64,000 bases of DNA from Mycobacterium sp. OTB74 (GTDB taxonomy: Bacteria > Actinomycetota > Actinomycetes > Mycobacteriales > Mycobacteriaceae). Made by a program: the position numbers and the translations under genes. The stretch spans positions 62,001 to 126,000 of the forward strand of contig NZ_JARXVD010000016.1 in the NCBI RefSeq assembly GCF_029892685.1. The letters run 5' to 3'. The notes beneath the pieces are model-generated. The model had not been told where the DNA came from, did no database searches, and was given only the letters and a program-made list of their open reading frames with translations. Positions 18,003 through 27,277 of this stretch are shown one piece after another; within the stretch, counting starts at the first letter, position 1; every line of letters starts with the position of its first letter.

Positions 18003-18047
18003 CCCGAGTGATGTGCCCCGGGTTTGGCGGTGTCGCCGTACTTGATT

Positions 18048-18863
18048 TCAGGCCACGGGTTGGGTGGATTGATGTAGTAGTTCGAACTCTATCGGAGTGC
18101 GCATTCCCAGGACGGAATGGCGTCGTTGGCGGTTGTGGAAGATCTCCAGGTAGTCGAAGATCGCGTTGGCGAGCTCGATCCGCGTTTTCCACTTTTTGCG
18201 GTTGAGTAGTTCGGTTTGCATTCTGCCCCAGAATGATTCGATCATCGCGTTGTCGTAGCAGTCGCCGATCGATCCCATCGACGGCACTAGCCCCGAGCGT
18301 TTGGCCCGATCGGTGAAGGCCCACGAGGTGAATTGAGATCCGGCGTCGGAGTGACATCGCAAGCCCGGCAACAGGTTTCCGCGTGGCCAACGGGCCATCT
18401 CGATGGCATCGAGGACCATGGTGGTGCGCATGTGCGGGGCGACGCGCCAGCCGACGATCATCCGGCTGAAGGCGTCGACGATGAAGCAGACGTAGGCCAC
18501 CCCGGCCCAGGTCGGCACGAACGTCAGGTCGGTGACCCAGAGCCGGTTGGGTGCGTTCGCGGTGAAGTCCCGGCCGACCAGGTCGGGATGCCGCGCTGCC
18601 GCGCGGTCGGGTTTGGTGGTACGCACCCGTTTGCCCCGGCGTGCGCCGACTATGCCGGCGGCCCGCATGTGCCGGGCGACCTGATCGCGCCCGACGTCAT
18701 GGCCGGCGCGGCGGGCTGCTTTCCAGAGCTTGCGCGCCCCGTAGACGCGGTAGTTGTCCTCCCACAGCGCCTTAAGCGCAGGCCCGATCATCGCGTCACG
18801 GCGCGCACGGGCCGACGGTGGCCGTGTTTTGGCCGCGTAGTAGGTGCTCGGGGCCACCTGCAC
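18048..18863 (-). CDS. IS3-family transposase OrfB (DDE integrase core)
   Basis: 271 aa counted from the GTG at MQVAPSTYY, but the frame stays open upstream to the end of orfA (IVAFIDANHDEFGVEP). The protein is therefore probably made as an OrfA-OrfB fusion by -1 frameshifting near the AAGAAAT at the orfA stop. The DDE residues are in LWVTDLTF, HSDAGSQFTS and NAMIESFWG. An N-terminal HTH_21-like region (NYRVYGARKLWKAARR) is also present. It looks functional. Confidence 0.9.
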   Translation of the reverse strand: MQVAPSTYYAAKTRPPSARARRDAMIGPALKALWEDNYRVYGARKLWKAARRAGHDVGRDQVARHMRAAGIVGARRGKRVRTTKPDRAAARHPDLVGRDFTANAPNRLWVTDLTFVPTWAGVAYVCFIVDAFSRMIVGWRVAPHMRTTMVLDAIEMARWPRGNLLPGLRCHSDAGSQFTSWAFTDRAKRSGLVPSMGSIGDCYDNAMIESFWGRMQTELLNRKKWKTRIELANAIFDYLEIFHNRQRRHSVLGMRTPIEFELLHQSTQPVA

Positions 18864-18934
18864 GCCTGCCGATCGCAGGACGGTGCAGATGGGCTCGACC
18901 CCGAACTCGTCGTGGTTGGCGTCGATGAACGCGA

Positions 18935-19279
18935 CTATTTCTTGTGTTGGCGGTCGAGCTCCGCCCCGAAGAAACTGGCTGCACGCTTCAGAATCTCGTT
19001 GGCCCGCTTAAGTTCTCGTATCTCCTGCTCGAGATCGTTGACCCGCTGCGATTCCGCGGTGGACACCCCCGGTGCGTAGCCGTCGTCGATGTCAGCCTGA
19101 CGGACCCACGAACGCACCGACTCCACGCCATAGCCGAGCTGGCGGGCGACCCGATACACCGTCCCGTGCTCGGTGCCCAGCTCCGCGCGCAACGTACGAA
19201 CCATCCGCACCGCAGCGGCTTTCTCCTCCGCGCTATACCTGCGCGTGATCGGCTTCCCTGGCGACTGTTCACTCGACAT
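18935..19279 (-). CDS. IS3-family transposase OrfA
   Basis: 114 aa from MSSEQSPGKPITRRYSAEEK. It has a helix-turn-helix (YRVARQLGYGVESVRSWVRQ, residues about 40-59) and a C-terminal coiled coil (VNDLEQEIRELKRANEILKR) ending AELDRQHKK. It binds the IS ends and partners OrfB. The longer reading to 19315 would start in flanking DNA and is not used. Confidence 0.88.
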   Translation of the reverse strand: MSSEQSPGKPITRRYSAEEKAAAVRMVRTLRAELGTEHGTVYRVARQLGYGVESVRSWVRQADIDDGYAPGVSTAESQRVNDLEQEIRELKRANEILKRAASFFGAELDRQHKK

Positions 19280-19316
19280 GACTCCATCCTCGTTTCCAAG
19301 GTCAGGAGCCTCCACA

Positions 19317-19740
19317 TTTCCCAGACCGATTCACCGCATCCAGCGATAGCCAGCTTGGGATCGTATCTGCAGGCATACGCAGTAAGGTCGACGGCCAGCG
19401 TTTGCAACTCTACTTTGGAAGCCTGGTCGGTCTCAAGTGCAACGACGCGGTCGAGCAATAGATTGAACGAAATTGCCTGTCGCTCTTCAAGAACGCGTAG
19501 CCCGGCCACCCGCAGCACACGTATCGCACCGGCGCGCTTAGCCGCGGAATCAATATTGCACTGTCCGAGAACCGCGGTGACGACATTAACGCCGTGCTCC
19601 TGATGGGTATTTGATTTCAGGAGGGACCGCACGATGTATTCAGGGACGTCTAGCGCTGGGCCCGAAGACGTCGTTGCCGTCCGTGTCGCTATTTCAAGGA
19701 CTTCCCGGAACAGAAAATTTACGGGTACTGGCCGACACAT
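19317..19740 (-). pseudogene. Unrecognised ORF truncated at the IS boundary
   Basis: A reading frame of about 141 codons beginning MCRPVPVNFLFREVL runs on the minus strand until the IS edge at 19316, where it continues into IS sequence in frame. Composition looks like coding DNA (RVLRVAGLRVLEERQ, FNLLLDRVVALETDQ), but I recognise no family. It lies just downstream of mceF on the same strand. It may be the 5' part of a gene cut by the insertion; the missing 3' part is not seen on the other side of the IS pair. Confidence 0.35.
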
Positions 19741-19791
19741 CGTTGACGATTGGCGTGTGCGCGGCGATGCGGCGCGGCGTGCATTCGTATC

Positions 19792-21387
19792 TCATTGTCG
19801 TTGAGGATCTTTCGGTACAGGTAGCAACAAATCTGTCCAATTACTTGCGGGTGCAGCTAAATTCGTCTGGGTGAGCGCGTTGCCTTGGGGATCGATGTAA
19901 CGGCCGCTCTTCGGGTCGTATCTGACCACTGCGACCGATGGTCCGTGGGCGCCTTCGTGGTAGGCCGAGGGCGCCAACGTGGTGGTGTCAGGCGGTCGCG
20001 GCGTTGGTTGGGGCTCCGGTTGGTTGGATGATTGTGGGGGTGCTGTGGCTTCTGGCGGGCTTGGCTCCGGCGCCTGTGCCGGCTGCGGTGTCCCCTCCAA
20101 CGGGCCGTAGATGCGTGCATCGGAGTTGGCGCGGCTATCGGGCGCAATGCCCTGGGAAATCAGATTGGGATCAAGCGGATACGGGCCCAGCGCATGTTGG
20201 CGCATCGCCAGCGGTTCGTAGGGCTGGTCGCTGTCGCATATCTGAACCGTTGGCGCTCGCTTGCCAGGTTTGCCTATACACGGATAGTTGCGCGCACCCC
20301 GCACTGAGATCGGAGAATCTTGGGGCAGTTTGCAATACAGATTGTCGGGCGTATCGACCTCGGAGGTGTCTTCGGGCGAGCGCCATTGAGACGGCGGTAG
20401 GAACCCGACGGTGCACACCGGCGGGTCGGAGATGCTGAAGGCGAACCCGCCCAGCGCGTGGCCAGAGGGGTTATTGGTCGGTGCGAACGAGCTGTAGGCC
20501 CCGACATACGGCGGGAGCAGCACCAGGAGTTGTTCGAGCGCAGGGTGATAGGTCAGCGCGATTTGGCCGATGGTGGTGAGGTTGGCCAGCAGTATGGGCA
20601 GGGTGGGTTTGATATGGGCCAGTAGTTGCTCGACCTCGTTGGCGAAGCCGGGTCCCCGGTGCAGCAGGCTTCGGATCTGGCTGTCGTCGTTGACGATTTG
20701 CCCGGTGACCGCGGACAGGTGGTGGGCCCAGCTGCGCAGCGAGTCGGCGCTGCGGGCTTGTGCGTCGATGAAAGGCTGCGCATCAGTGACGAGTGTGGCT
20801 GTGCGAGAGGCAGTTTTGTCTGCGTCGCTGGAGATCACGGATGCCGAGTCGAGCAACGAACCCAGATCGTATCCCGCTCCGCCGAACGCGCGTCCCGAGG
20901 CGTCGATGAGCCGGCCAAGGCTGGTTTCCGGGATGCTTTGTGTCAGCGCGCCGAGTTGGTCGAGGAGCGGGCCGACTTGTTGTGGCACCGATGTGTCGGC
21001 GCGGTGGATGATCGACCCGTCATGCAGATAGCTGCCCGAATCAGTGCGCGGGGTCAGCTCGAGGAATTGTTCGCCAACGGCTGACACGCTGTGGACGTCG
21101 GCGGTGACGTTCGCGGGGATCGGTGTGGAGGCGGCAAGTGAGAGTGTTGCTGTCGCGCCAGCGTCGGTGGGTTCGACGTCGGTGACTCTGCCGACTTGAA
21201 CACCGCGGTAGGAGACGTTGCTGAAACGGTAGAGCCCGCCCGTCGATGGCAACTCGACGGTCACGTTAATCCGGCCGATACCAAGGAGTTCGGGAAAATC
21301 CAGGTAGCGCGCCGCGATGACGGTCATGGCAATCAGCGACGCGGCAGTGAAGATCGCGAGCTGGATACGGACGAATCGAGTCAGCAT
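19792..21387 (-). CDS. Mce family protein MceF
   Basis: 531 aa. One N-terminal membrane anchor (residues about 8-27, FVRIQLAIFTAASLIAMTVI) is followed by an MCE/MlaD domain (VELPSTGGLYRFSNVSYRGVQVGRV), a long helical region and a Pro-rich tail from about residue 430. Mce proteins are thought to form a periplasmic tunnel that carries lipids or sterols to the inner-membrane permease. The ATG overlaps the mceE stop by 1 bp (TGATG); the preceding TTG is disregarded. It is closely related to the MceF at 56512: both contain PPSQWRSP, LYCKLPQDSP and RQHALGPYPLDPNLI. Confidence 0.93.
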   Translation of the reverse strand: MLTRFVRIQLAIFTAASLIAMTVIAARYLDFPELLGIGRINVTVELPSTGGLYRFSNVSYRGVQVGRVTDVEPTDAGATATLSLAASTPIPANVTADVHSVSAVGEQFLELTPRTDSGSYLHDGSIIHRADTSVPQQVGPLLDQLGALTQSIPETSLGRLIDASGRAFGGAGYDLGSLLDSASVISSDADKTASRTATLVTDAQPFIDAQARSADSLRSWAHHLSAVTGQIVNDDSQIRSLLHRGPGFANEVEQLLAHIKPTLPILLANLTTIGQIALTYHPALEQLLVLLPPYVGAYSSFAPTNNPSGHALGGFAFSISDPPVCTVGFLPPSQWRSPEDTSEVDTPDNLYCKLPQDSPISVRGARNYPCIGKPGKRAPTVQICDSDQPYEPLAMRQHALGPYPLDPNLISQGIAPDSRANSDARIYGPLEGTPQPAQAPEPSPPEATAPPQSSNQPEPQPTPRPPDTTTLAPSAYHEGAHGPSVAVVRYDPKSGRYIDPQGNALTQTNLAAPASNWTDLLLPVPKDPQRQ

Positions 21388-22574
21388 CAATGTGCCCCGG
21401 GGGTGGGCGTCGGCGCCGGATACGGCCCGGCGAAGACCGGCCCGTCGGGTGCTGCCGGGGTTGCCGGCGCCACGGGGGTGGTCAGAGGATTGTGGGTGTA
21501 TTGCAGGTAATCGGGATCGCCGGGGGCAGGCACCTCGACTGCGTTCGGGTCGCCCCAGCGGGTGCCCAGGAAGATCGTGCGTTTGAGCCGGGGCACGGTC
21601 AGGTCGGCCAGGGCGAAGACGTTGAAATAGTCGCCGCGCAGCGCGCGATCAAGAAAGTTTTGGGTGAACGGGAATGTGGGCAGGTAGCCCAGCAGCAAGT
21701 CAAGGTCGGGCCCCACGTCGGCGAGCGCCTGGAGGGTGGGCGCGGCGTTCTGCAGATTCTTGACCAAATCGTCTTTGCTGTCGTTCACCAATGCTGTTGA
21801 GGTATTGCTTAATTCGCGCAGTTTGTCCAGTGCAGAGATCAACCGAGGCCGCTCTTTGATCAGGACATCAAGGGCCGGTGGGATATCCCGCAGCGCCGCT
21901 TCGATGGCGGGCCGCTGGGCCGCCAACTGAGAGGACAACCGGTTGATGGCCCCGATGCTGGCCACGATCTGGTCGCGTTGGTCGTTGATGACACCGACGA
22001 ACCGGTTCAATCGTTCGAGCACGTCGCGGAATTCATTCTGATGGCCCGCCAGTGCGGCAGCTGCGGCGTGGATGATGTCTCCGGTGTGCCCTAGACCACC
22101 GGCGTTGATGACTGTTGACAGCGCAGACAGCGTCTCTTCGGTGCTGGGGTAGGTGGAATTGCGGTTCAAGGCCAGCGTGGCCCCCGGCAGAAGTCGGCCG
22201 CGCGCGGGCTCGCCCACCGGCGGCCCCAGTTCCAGGTGCATGGAGCCCAGCAGGCTGGTCTGGCCGATGCGTGCGACCGCGTTGGCCGGCACCACTGCGT
22301 CGGGTCGCATTGAGATCTGTACGTCGGCGTGCTTGCCCACCACCCGCATGGGCCCGATGCTGCCAACGACGACATTGTTGATCATCACCGGTGAATTAGA
22401 TTCCAGCGTGGCGACATTGGCGATCTCGACGTGGTAGGTCAGCGAATCTGATCCGCTGCCCACCACACCGGGCAGCGGCACCGAATTCAGTCCCTGAAAA
22501 GCGCATCCCGTGCTGACGAGGGCAGTCGCCGCGCTCAGTACCCCAAGCTGTCGTGCCGCAGTGATGATCGTCAT
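21387..22574 (-). CDS. Mce family lipoprotein MceE (LprK-like)
   Basis: 395 aa from MTIITAARQLG. The N-terminus is a lipoprotein signal with acceptor Cys in ALVSTGCAFQG, typical of the E subunit. FQGLNSVPLPG and the MCE domain (YHVEIANVATLESNSPVMINNVVVGS) follow, then coiled helices. It overlaps mceD by 4 bp. The long N-terminal in-frame extension was rejected because it lies inside mceD and lacks a signal sequence. Expected role: the lipid-anchored part of the Mce complex. Confidence 0.93.
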   Translation of the reverse strand: MTIITAARQLGVLSAATALVSTGCAFQGLNSVPLPGVVGSGSDSLTYHVEIANVATLESNSPVMINNVVVGSIGPMRVVGKHADVQISMRPDAVVPANAVARIGQTSLLGSMHLELGPPVGEPARGRLLPGATLALNRNSTYPSTEETLSALSTVINAGGLGHTGDIIHAAAAALAGHQNEFRDVLERLNRFVGVINDQRDQIVASIGAINRLSSQLAAQRPAIEAALRDIPPALDVLIKERPRLISALDKLRELSNTSTALVNDSKDDLVKNLQNAAPTLQALADVGPDLDLLLGYLPTFPFTQNFLDRALRGDYFNVFALADLTVPRLKRTIFLGTRWGDPNAVEVPAPGDPDYLQYTHNPLTTPVAPATPAAPDGPVFAGPYPAPTPTPGAH

Positions 22575-23917
22575 GGTGTGTCCGCTCCTTGCGGCGCAGG
22601 CGGCGCGGGGGGCCCGAGCGTGGTGTCGGGCAGCAACATGGTGGAGGCCGTGGCAGGCGGTGATGGCTGTGGCAGTGCCTCGTTGGGTCCGCTGTAGGCG
22701 GACACCGCTGGTGAGGTTTCCGGCGCCGGGGGCGCTGCTGCTGCGCCGGGTGCTAGGCGTGGGTCGGCGTAGGTGATCTTGTCCGGGGTGGCGCTGGAAC
22801 CCAAGATTGGGTTCATCGGAAACGGAACGTAATTGGCGTTCAATAGCCGTAGCGCCGGCCCCAGATACTGGGTGCACAGTTTGGAGGTTTCGGAGGCGGT
22901 GACGTTGGAGACGCCGCCGATGGCACCACAGAGAAATTGGACAGGGTTGGAGATGCCGTTGAGGATGAACTGTCCGATGGGCCCGGGGGCGTTGGGGTTG
23001 TAGATGTTGTAGCCGTTGGCGAACGATGTCGGTGCGGCATGCAGGATGTTTTCGACATCGCTTCGGTGATTGACCAGGATCTGGGTGAGGGTGACCAGGC
23101 GCTGGATCTGTTCCGTGGTCTGATCGCGACTGCCTGCGACGAAGCGCTGTACCTTGCCGATGGCGTCGGGGAGCGCCTTGAGCATGGAATCGAGGTCCGA
23201 GCGGCTGTCGTCCAATACACCGGACAGTGTGGCTAGACGATCCTGGAATTGCACGATTTGTGTTGTGCTGTCGCGCATGGCGCTGAGGAACACTTGCAGG
23301 TTCTGGATTGTGGAGACGATATCGCCGCTACCCGATGCCAACACGCGGCCCACTGCAGAGAGCTGGGTGAGGGTCTGGCGCAGTTTGTCGCCGTTGCCGT
23401 CCATGGCGTTGGCCGCAGTATTGATGAACCGGCTTACCTGATTGTTCGACTCGGCAGCCGGGGGCGCGAGGCTGGTGGCCAGGCGCGAAAGCTGCGCTTT
23501 GACTTGATCCCATTCGATGGGAACTGCGGTGCGTTCCAAGGGGATTTGTGCGCCGATGGGTAGTGTGGCGGCCCGCTGGGCCGACTGATAGGCCGGTGCG
23601 AGTTGCACGTAGCGCGCCGCCACCAGGTTTTGCGCGACGATGATCGCTTTCGCATCGGCCCGGATCGGCAGATCACGGTCCACGGCCATGGTGATTTTGG
23701 CCTGCGCGGTTTGGGGTTCAATAGAGGTGATGGTGCCCACCTTGACTCCGGCTACGCGCACCTCGTCGCCGGGGTAGATCCCGGCGGCGCGTACGAAGTA
23801 GGCGACCAGTGTGCGCGGTGCGTACAGCGTGTTGTGCACGATGACGCCGGCAGCTCCGGCCAACACGATGATCAATAGCAGTGCCAACGCCGCGCGCCGA
23901 CGTCCAGTCACGGTCAC
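22571..23917 (-). CDS. Mce family protein MceD
   Basis: 448 aa using the GTG that overlaps the mceC stop (GTGA). An earlier in-frame ATG at 23950 would overlap mceC by 37 bp. The membrane anchor ALALLLIIVLAGAAGVIVHNT is followed by the MCE domain (LVAYFVRAAGIYPGDEVRVAGVKVGTI) and helical repeats. A Pro/Ala-rich C-terminal tail begins at about residue 400. Its counterpart in the second operon is at 59378. Confidence 0.92.
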   Translation of the reverse strand: MTVTGRRRAALALLLIIVLAGAAGVIVHNTLYAPRTLVAYFVRAAGIYPGDEVRVAGVKVGTITSIEPQTAQAKITMAVDRDLPIRADAKAIIVAQNLVAARYVQLAPAYQSAQRAATLPIGAQIPLERTAVPIEWDQVKAQLSRLATSLAPPAAESNNQVSRFINTAANAMDGNGDKLRQTLTQLSAVGRVLASGSGDIVSTIQNLQVFLSAMRDSTTQIVQFQDRLATLSGVLDDSRSDLDSMLKALPDAIGKVQRFVAGSRDQTTEQIQRLVTLTQILVNHRSDVENILHAAPTSFANGYNIYNPNAPGPIGQFILNGISNPVQFLCGAIGGVSNVTASETSKLCTQYLGPALRLLNANYVPFPMNPILGSSATPDKITYADPRLAPGAAAAPPAPETSPAVSAYSGPNEALPQPSPPATASTMLLPDTTLGPPAPPAPQGADTP

Positions 23918-24975
23918 CGTGAGCCTCCCGGTATTCCATTGTGCGGCCACGGGAATATCGCGCGCGGCATGTTCGGGTCACCGGCGCGGAAGCCGAAGGC
24001 GTAGTCCAGGAACGGTTGAATCATTTCGGGGATCGCAAGATTGGGTATGTAGGCGTTGTAGAACGGTCCGTTGGACACCGTTTCGCCCGAGGAGTACTCG
24101 AATTTGCGCAGACCCGGCAGTGCCTTGTCCAGGTTGTCGCGGTTCTTTTCGAGCATCGCCGCGATATCGTTGAGCTGCTTGAGCGTTGGCGCGAGTTTGG
24201 CCTCGTTGTCGGCGACGAGACCAGAGAGTTGGTTAGCGACGGCGGTGGTGTTGGCGAACAGCTCGGCGATCTCGTCGCGGCGCTCGACGAGCGTGTGCAG
24301 GAGGACGTTTCCGTTGAGGATCAACGAATGGACGTCGTCGCTGCGTTGGGACAGTACCCCGGTGACATCGGCAGCGTTCTTCAGCAGCTCGTCCAAGTCG
24401 TCTCTGCGGTCGTTGAGGGCCCGAGAGATTCGGGTCAGGCCGTCGAACGTCGGACCCAGTTCTGGGGCGATCTGATCGAGGGTGCTCGACAGAGCATCCA
24501 GGGACTGATTGAGGGTATCGGTGTTCATGCCGGCGATGTTGGTGGTCAGATCATCGACCGCGTCGTTGAGCGAATAGGGCGATGAGGTGCGCGAGAGGGG
24601 GATGACGGCGTGCGGATCGAGGCGTCGCGGCCCGGCTGATTCCAGGGTCACCACCCGAGCGCCCAGCAGTGAGCCGGTCCGGATGCGCGCGGTGGTCAGC
24701 GAGCCCAGATGCACGGTGCCCTCGACGGCCAAAGTCACCAGCGCGGTGCCGTCGTCGAGCACGACATCGGTCACTGTGCCCACTTTGATGCCCGCCACGG
24801 TGACGTTGTTTCCCACGCTCAGTCCACCGGCTTCGGCGAATTGTGCTCGGTAATGCAACGTGGTTGCCCACGATGAGATTTGTTCCGGGCGTAGGCCGAT
24901 GGCGATGATCAGTGCCATTAGTGTCACGCCGATGAACCCGGCCCGCGCCAGTTGCGCTCCGCGATATTTGAGCAT
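23914..24975 (-). CDS. Mce family protein MceC
   Basis: 353 aa from MLKYRGAQLARAGF. It has an N-terminal anchor (FIGVTLMALIIAIGL), the MCE domain (YRAQFAEAGGLSVGNNVTVAGIKVGTV) and a helical domain, ending in a Pro/Gly-rich tail (HNGIPGGSR). The ATG overlaps the mceB stop by 1 bp. The upstream in-frame Mets lie inside mceB and are not used. It is the third gene of the six-gene unit. Confidence 0.93.
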   Translation of the reverse strand: MLKYRGAQLARAGFIGVTLMALIIAIGLRPEQISSWATTLHYRAQFAEAGGLSVGNNVTVAGIKVGTVTDVVLDDGTALVTLAVEGTVHLGSLTTARIRTGSLLGARVVTLESAGPRRLDPHAVIPLSRTSSPYSLNDAVDDLTTNIAGMNTDTLNQSLDALSSTLDQIAPELGPTFDGLTRISRALNDRRDDLDELLKNAADVTGVLSQRSDDVHSLILNGNVLLHTLVERRDEIAELFANTTAVANQLSGLVADNEAKLAPTLKQLNDIAAMLEKNRDNLDKALPGLRKFEYSSGETVSNGPFYNAYIPNLAIPEMIQPFLDYAFGFRAGDPNMPRAIFPWPHNGIPGGSR

Positions 24976-26003
24976 CAGGGTTCCCCGCACCTTCCCTGGT
25001 CTTGTTTGATCCAGGGGAACACCGCGGTGCGTCCTTGCAGATCGGTGACGCGAAGTGACAGACCGCACAGGTAGTAGTTCACGAAACTGCCGTAGGACCC
25101 GACTCGGGCCAATTTGCGGAAGTTGTTGGGCGCCTTCTGCAGCGCCGCGTCGATCAACGATTTTTGCGAATCAACCAGCGGTGCAAGCCGATCGAGCTGC
25201 TCGACGGTCGCCGCCAGCGGCGGGCGCGCGGCGGTGAGCAGGTCGGTCAGTGAGGACGTGCCATGGTTGAGGGCATCGATGGCTGATCCGATGGGGTCGC
25301 GATCGGTGGCCAGGCCGTGCAGCAGCTTCTCAAAACGTTCGACGGCGTCAGCGAACTTCTCACCGTCTTTGCCCAAGGTGGCCAGTACCGAGTTGAGATT
25401 GGTGATCATTTCTTCGATGGCCTGATCATTGTCGGCCAGTGTGGTCGTGAACGACGAGGTCTGCGACAGCAGCGACTGCATCGTGTCGCCCTCGCCTTGG
25501 AAGATATTGAGTAGCGCAGAAGTCAACGCGTTCACATCGCGGGGGTCTAGGCCACGCAGAACAGGTTTGAGCCCGCCGAGCAGCATGTCCAGATCGAGCG
25601 CTGGTTTGGTGTGATCGGTGCCGATGGTCGCACCACGGGGCAGTAGCCGGGGTGAACCTGGCCCCTCGGTCAGCTCCAGGTAACGGTCGCCCACCAGGTT
25701 CAGGTAGCGCACCGCAGCGGTCGTGCCGGTCGTGAGCACCGCGGACTGGTCGGTGTCGAAAACGACCAGTGCCGTGTTGTCCGGACGCAAGGACACTGCA
25801 TTCACCGTGCCCACTCGAACGCCGGCAATGCGCACCGAATCGCCGGCTTTGAGACTGGACGCATCGGTGAACAGGGCACGGTACCCGGCGGTCGCGCCGC
25901 CACGATAGTCACCGAAAATTAGGAACAGAAACACTGTCAGCGCCGTCATGACGGCGACGAACACACCGAATTTGATGAGCGTTGCGTGAGATCGCCGTGT
26001 CAT
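24975..26003 (-). CDS. Mce family protein MceB
   Basis: 342 aa. The anchor FGVFVAVMTALTVFLFLIFG is followed by the MCE domain (YRALFTDASSLKAGDSVRIAGVRVGTV), the conserved VRYLNLVGDRYLEL block and a C-terminus (YLCGLSLRVTDLQGRTAVFPW) shared with the MceB at 61830. It overlaps mceA by 4 bp (ATGA). Confidence 0.93.
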   Translation of the reverse strand: MTRRSHATLIKFGVFVAVMTALTVFLFLIFGDYRGGATAGYRALFTDASSLKAGDSVRIAGVRVGTVNAVSLRPDNTALVVFDTDQSAVLTTGTTAAVRYLNLVGDRYLELTEGPGSPRLLPRGATIGTDHTKPALDLDMLLGGLKPVLRGLDPRDVNALTSALLNIFQGEGDTMQSLLSQTSSFTTTLADNDQAIEEMITNLNSVLATLGKDGEKFADAVERFEKLLHGLATDRDPIGSAIDALNHGTSSLTDLLTAARPPLAATVEQLDRLAPLVDSQKSLIDAALQKAPNNFRKLARVGSYGSFVNYYLCGLSLRVTDLQGRTAVFPWIKQDQGRCGEP

Positions 26004-27277
26004 CCGGGCTGTCCGATCTGGGCACTATTGCGCGGCGGTCCGTCGATCGGGCCAAAGAGCAGTTGCTTGAGTCCATCGGAGTTCAGCACGGGGCCCTGAT
26101 TGCCGTATTGCGACGGATTGGCGCCGACGTCGCTGACCACGAACGGCGGAAAGGTGTTGTACTGCGCTGGAATTTGCCCCTTGCATTGGGGGCCGCCGGT
26201 GGCGGCCACCTTCGGCAGGTTCTGCGGATAGCGGTATCGCTCGACGCCGATACCCAAAGCCGCGGTCACGATCAGACCTGGCCAGGGTTCAGGTGGTGTC
26301 GTGGCCATAGGGATCATGCCGGTCAGTGTGCATTTGAGGGCCGGGCTGTATTCGTTGGTCAGGCCTGTGGTGGGTAACAGCAACCGCAATACTGTGGACA
26401 GCGCCTGACGGTTACCGCCCAGCACGTCGTTTCCGATCTGCCCCAGGCCGATCATGCTCACCAAGAACGCGTCCAGTTGCTGCTGCTCGTCAACAATCGA
26501 ATGGCTCAGTGAGGTGGTGTGTTTGATGATGTCGACCAGATCGGGCGCCGCATCGGCGTAGGCGCCCGCGGCGGTCGGTGTCGACTGCAGATCGGCGCTG
26601 AAGGATCCAAGCGCCGGCTCGACGGTGGTCAGGAATCGGTCGAAATGAGCGATGGTCTGCCCGAGTTGCTCACCGCGGCCGCCAAAGCCCTCAGACAACC
26701 CGGTCAAGGCGGCGTTGAGATGTGCCGGATCAACATGCGTCAGAACAGAATTGAGCCGATCAAAAAGGGAGTTTGCTTCGACAGTCACGCTTTGGGCATC
26801 AAGGACCTGCCCGGCCTGAAGGCGTCGGGCGGAGGGGACCTCAGGTAAGGACAGTTCCACAGATTTGGCACCGAACACGGTGTTGGGCGCGATATCGACC
26901 TGTGCGTTGTAAGGAATCAGCGACATGCGCGTGGAATCGATGGCCAGCTGCAGGCGCGCCTGCCCGTCAGCGGTCTGGGTCACTTCGGTGACCGCACCGA
27001 TCTCTGCACCGTGGAACTTCACTTTCGCGCCGGGATTCATCACCAGTCCGGCCCGCGTCGAGATCACCGTCACCGCCGTGGTCGAGGAGAAGGTGCCGTG
27101 AAACGCGCTGACCGCCAGCGCCAGGGCGACCCCGACGGTCACCATCATGCCCAGCCCGGCCAGTTGTCGCGTGTAGTGCTCAACGCCGAAATGCCGACCC
27201 GGCCGCGCACCAACGGGCACTGTTGAACTCGCGGTTTCACTCCGGTGGACCGGACCGGGCAGCACGTGGCGAGGCAT
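26000..27277 (-). CDS. Mce family protein MceA, first gene of the operon
   Basis: 425 aa. After a 40-residue cytoplasmic segment comes a membrane anchor (GLGMMVTVGVALALAVSAF), then the MCE domain (VISTRAGLVMNPGAKVKFHGAEIGAV) and a helical domain. The C-terminus RNSAQIGQPG is identical in the second MceA. In most mycobacterial mce operons two yrbE permease genes precede mceA; here the next 300 bp are non-coding and then a divergent ligase gene begins. This operon therefore either lost yrbE or relies on permeases encoded elsewhere. The start has no strong ribosome site, so its position is less certain. Confidence 0.92.
   Translation of the reverse strand: MPRHVLPGPVHRSETASSTVPVGARPGRHFGVEHYTRQLAGLGMMVTVGVALALAVSAFHGTFSSTTAVTVISTRAGLVMNPGAKVKFHGAEIGAVTEVTQTADGQARLQLAIDSTRMSLIPYNAQVDIAPNTVFGAKSVELSLPEVPSARRLQAGQVLDAQSVTVEANSLFDRLNSVLTHVDPAHLNAALTGLSEGFGGRGEQLGQTIAHFDRFLTTVEPALGSFSADLQSTPTAAGAYADAAPDLVDIIKHTTSLSHSIVDEQQQLDAFLVSMIGLGQIGNDVLGGNRQALSTVLRLLLPTTGLTNEYSPALKCTLTGMIPMATTPPEPWPGLIVTAALGIGVERYRYPQNLPKVAATGGPQCKGQIPAQYNTFPPFVVSDVGANPSQYGNQGPVLNSDGLKQLLFGPIDGPPRNSAQIGQPG

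Larger units (their letters stand above)
16806..18008 (+). mobile_element. IS3-family insertion sequence, defective copy
   Basis: It carries orfA and an interrupted orfB in the usual IS3 arrangement. The left end probably begins at TGATGTGCCCCGGGTT (16806-16821). The same 16 bases recur in direct orientation at 18009, where the neighbouring IS begins. I could not find the inverted right end for this copy, so the right boundary is only taken as the point where the next element starts. OrfB has an internal deletion, so this copy cannot transpose unaided. Confidence 0.75.
18009..19316 (-). mobile_element. IS3-family insertion sequence, apparently intact
   Basis: OrfA and OrfB lie on the minus strand with all catalytic residues. 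The end near orfA is placed at about 19316, where TGTGGAGGCTCC (minus strand) abuts unrelated sequence that cuts into another ORF. The other end is placed at TGATGTGCCCCGGG near 18009. The two ends are not convincingly similar to each other and no target duplication is obvious, so the exact boundaries are uncertain. Confidence 0.75.

Noticed and set aside
18935..18945. Frameshift mutation between orfA and orfB of the second IS
   Set aside because: Position at the orfA stop and the open -1 frame fit normal programmed frameshifting in IS3 elements.
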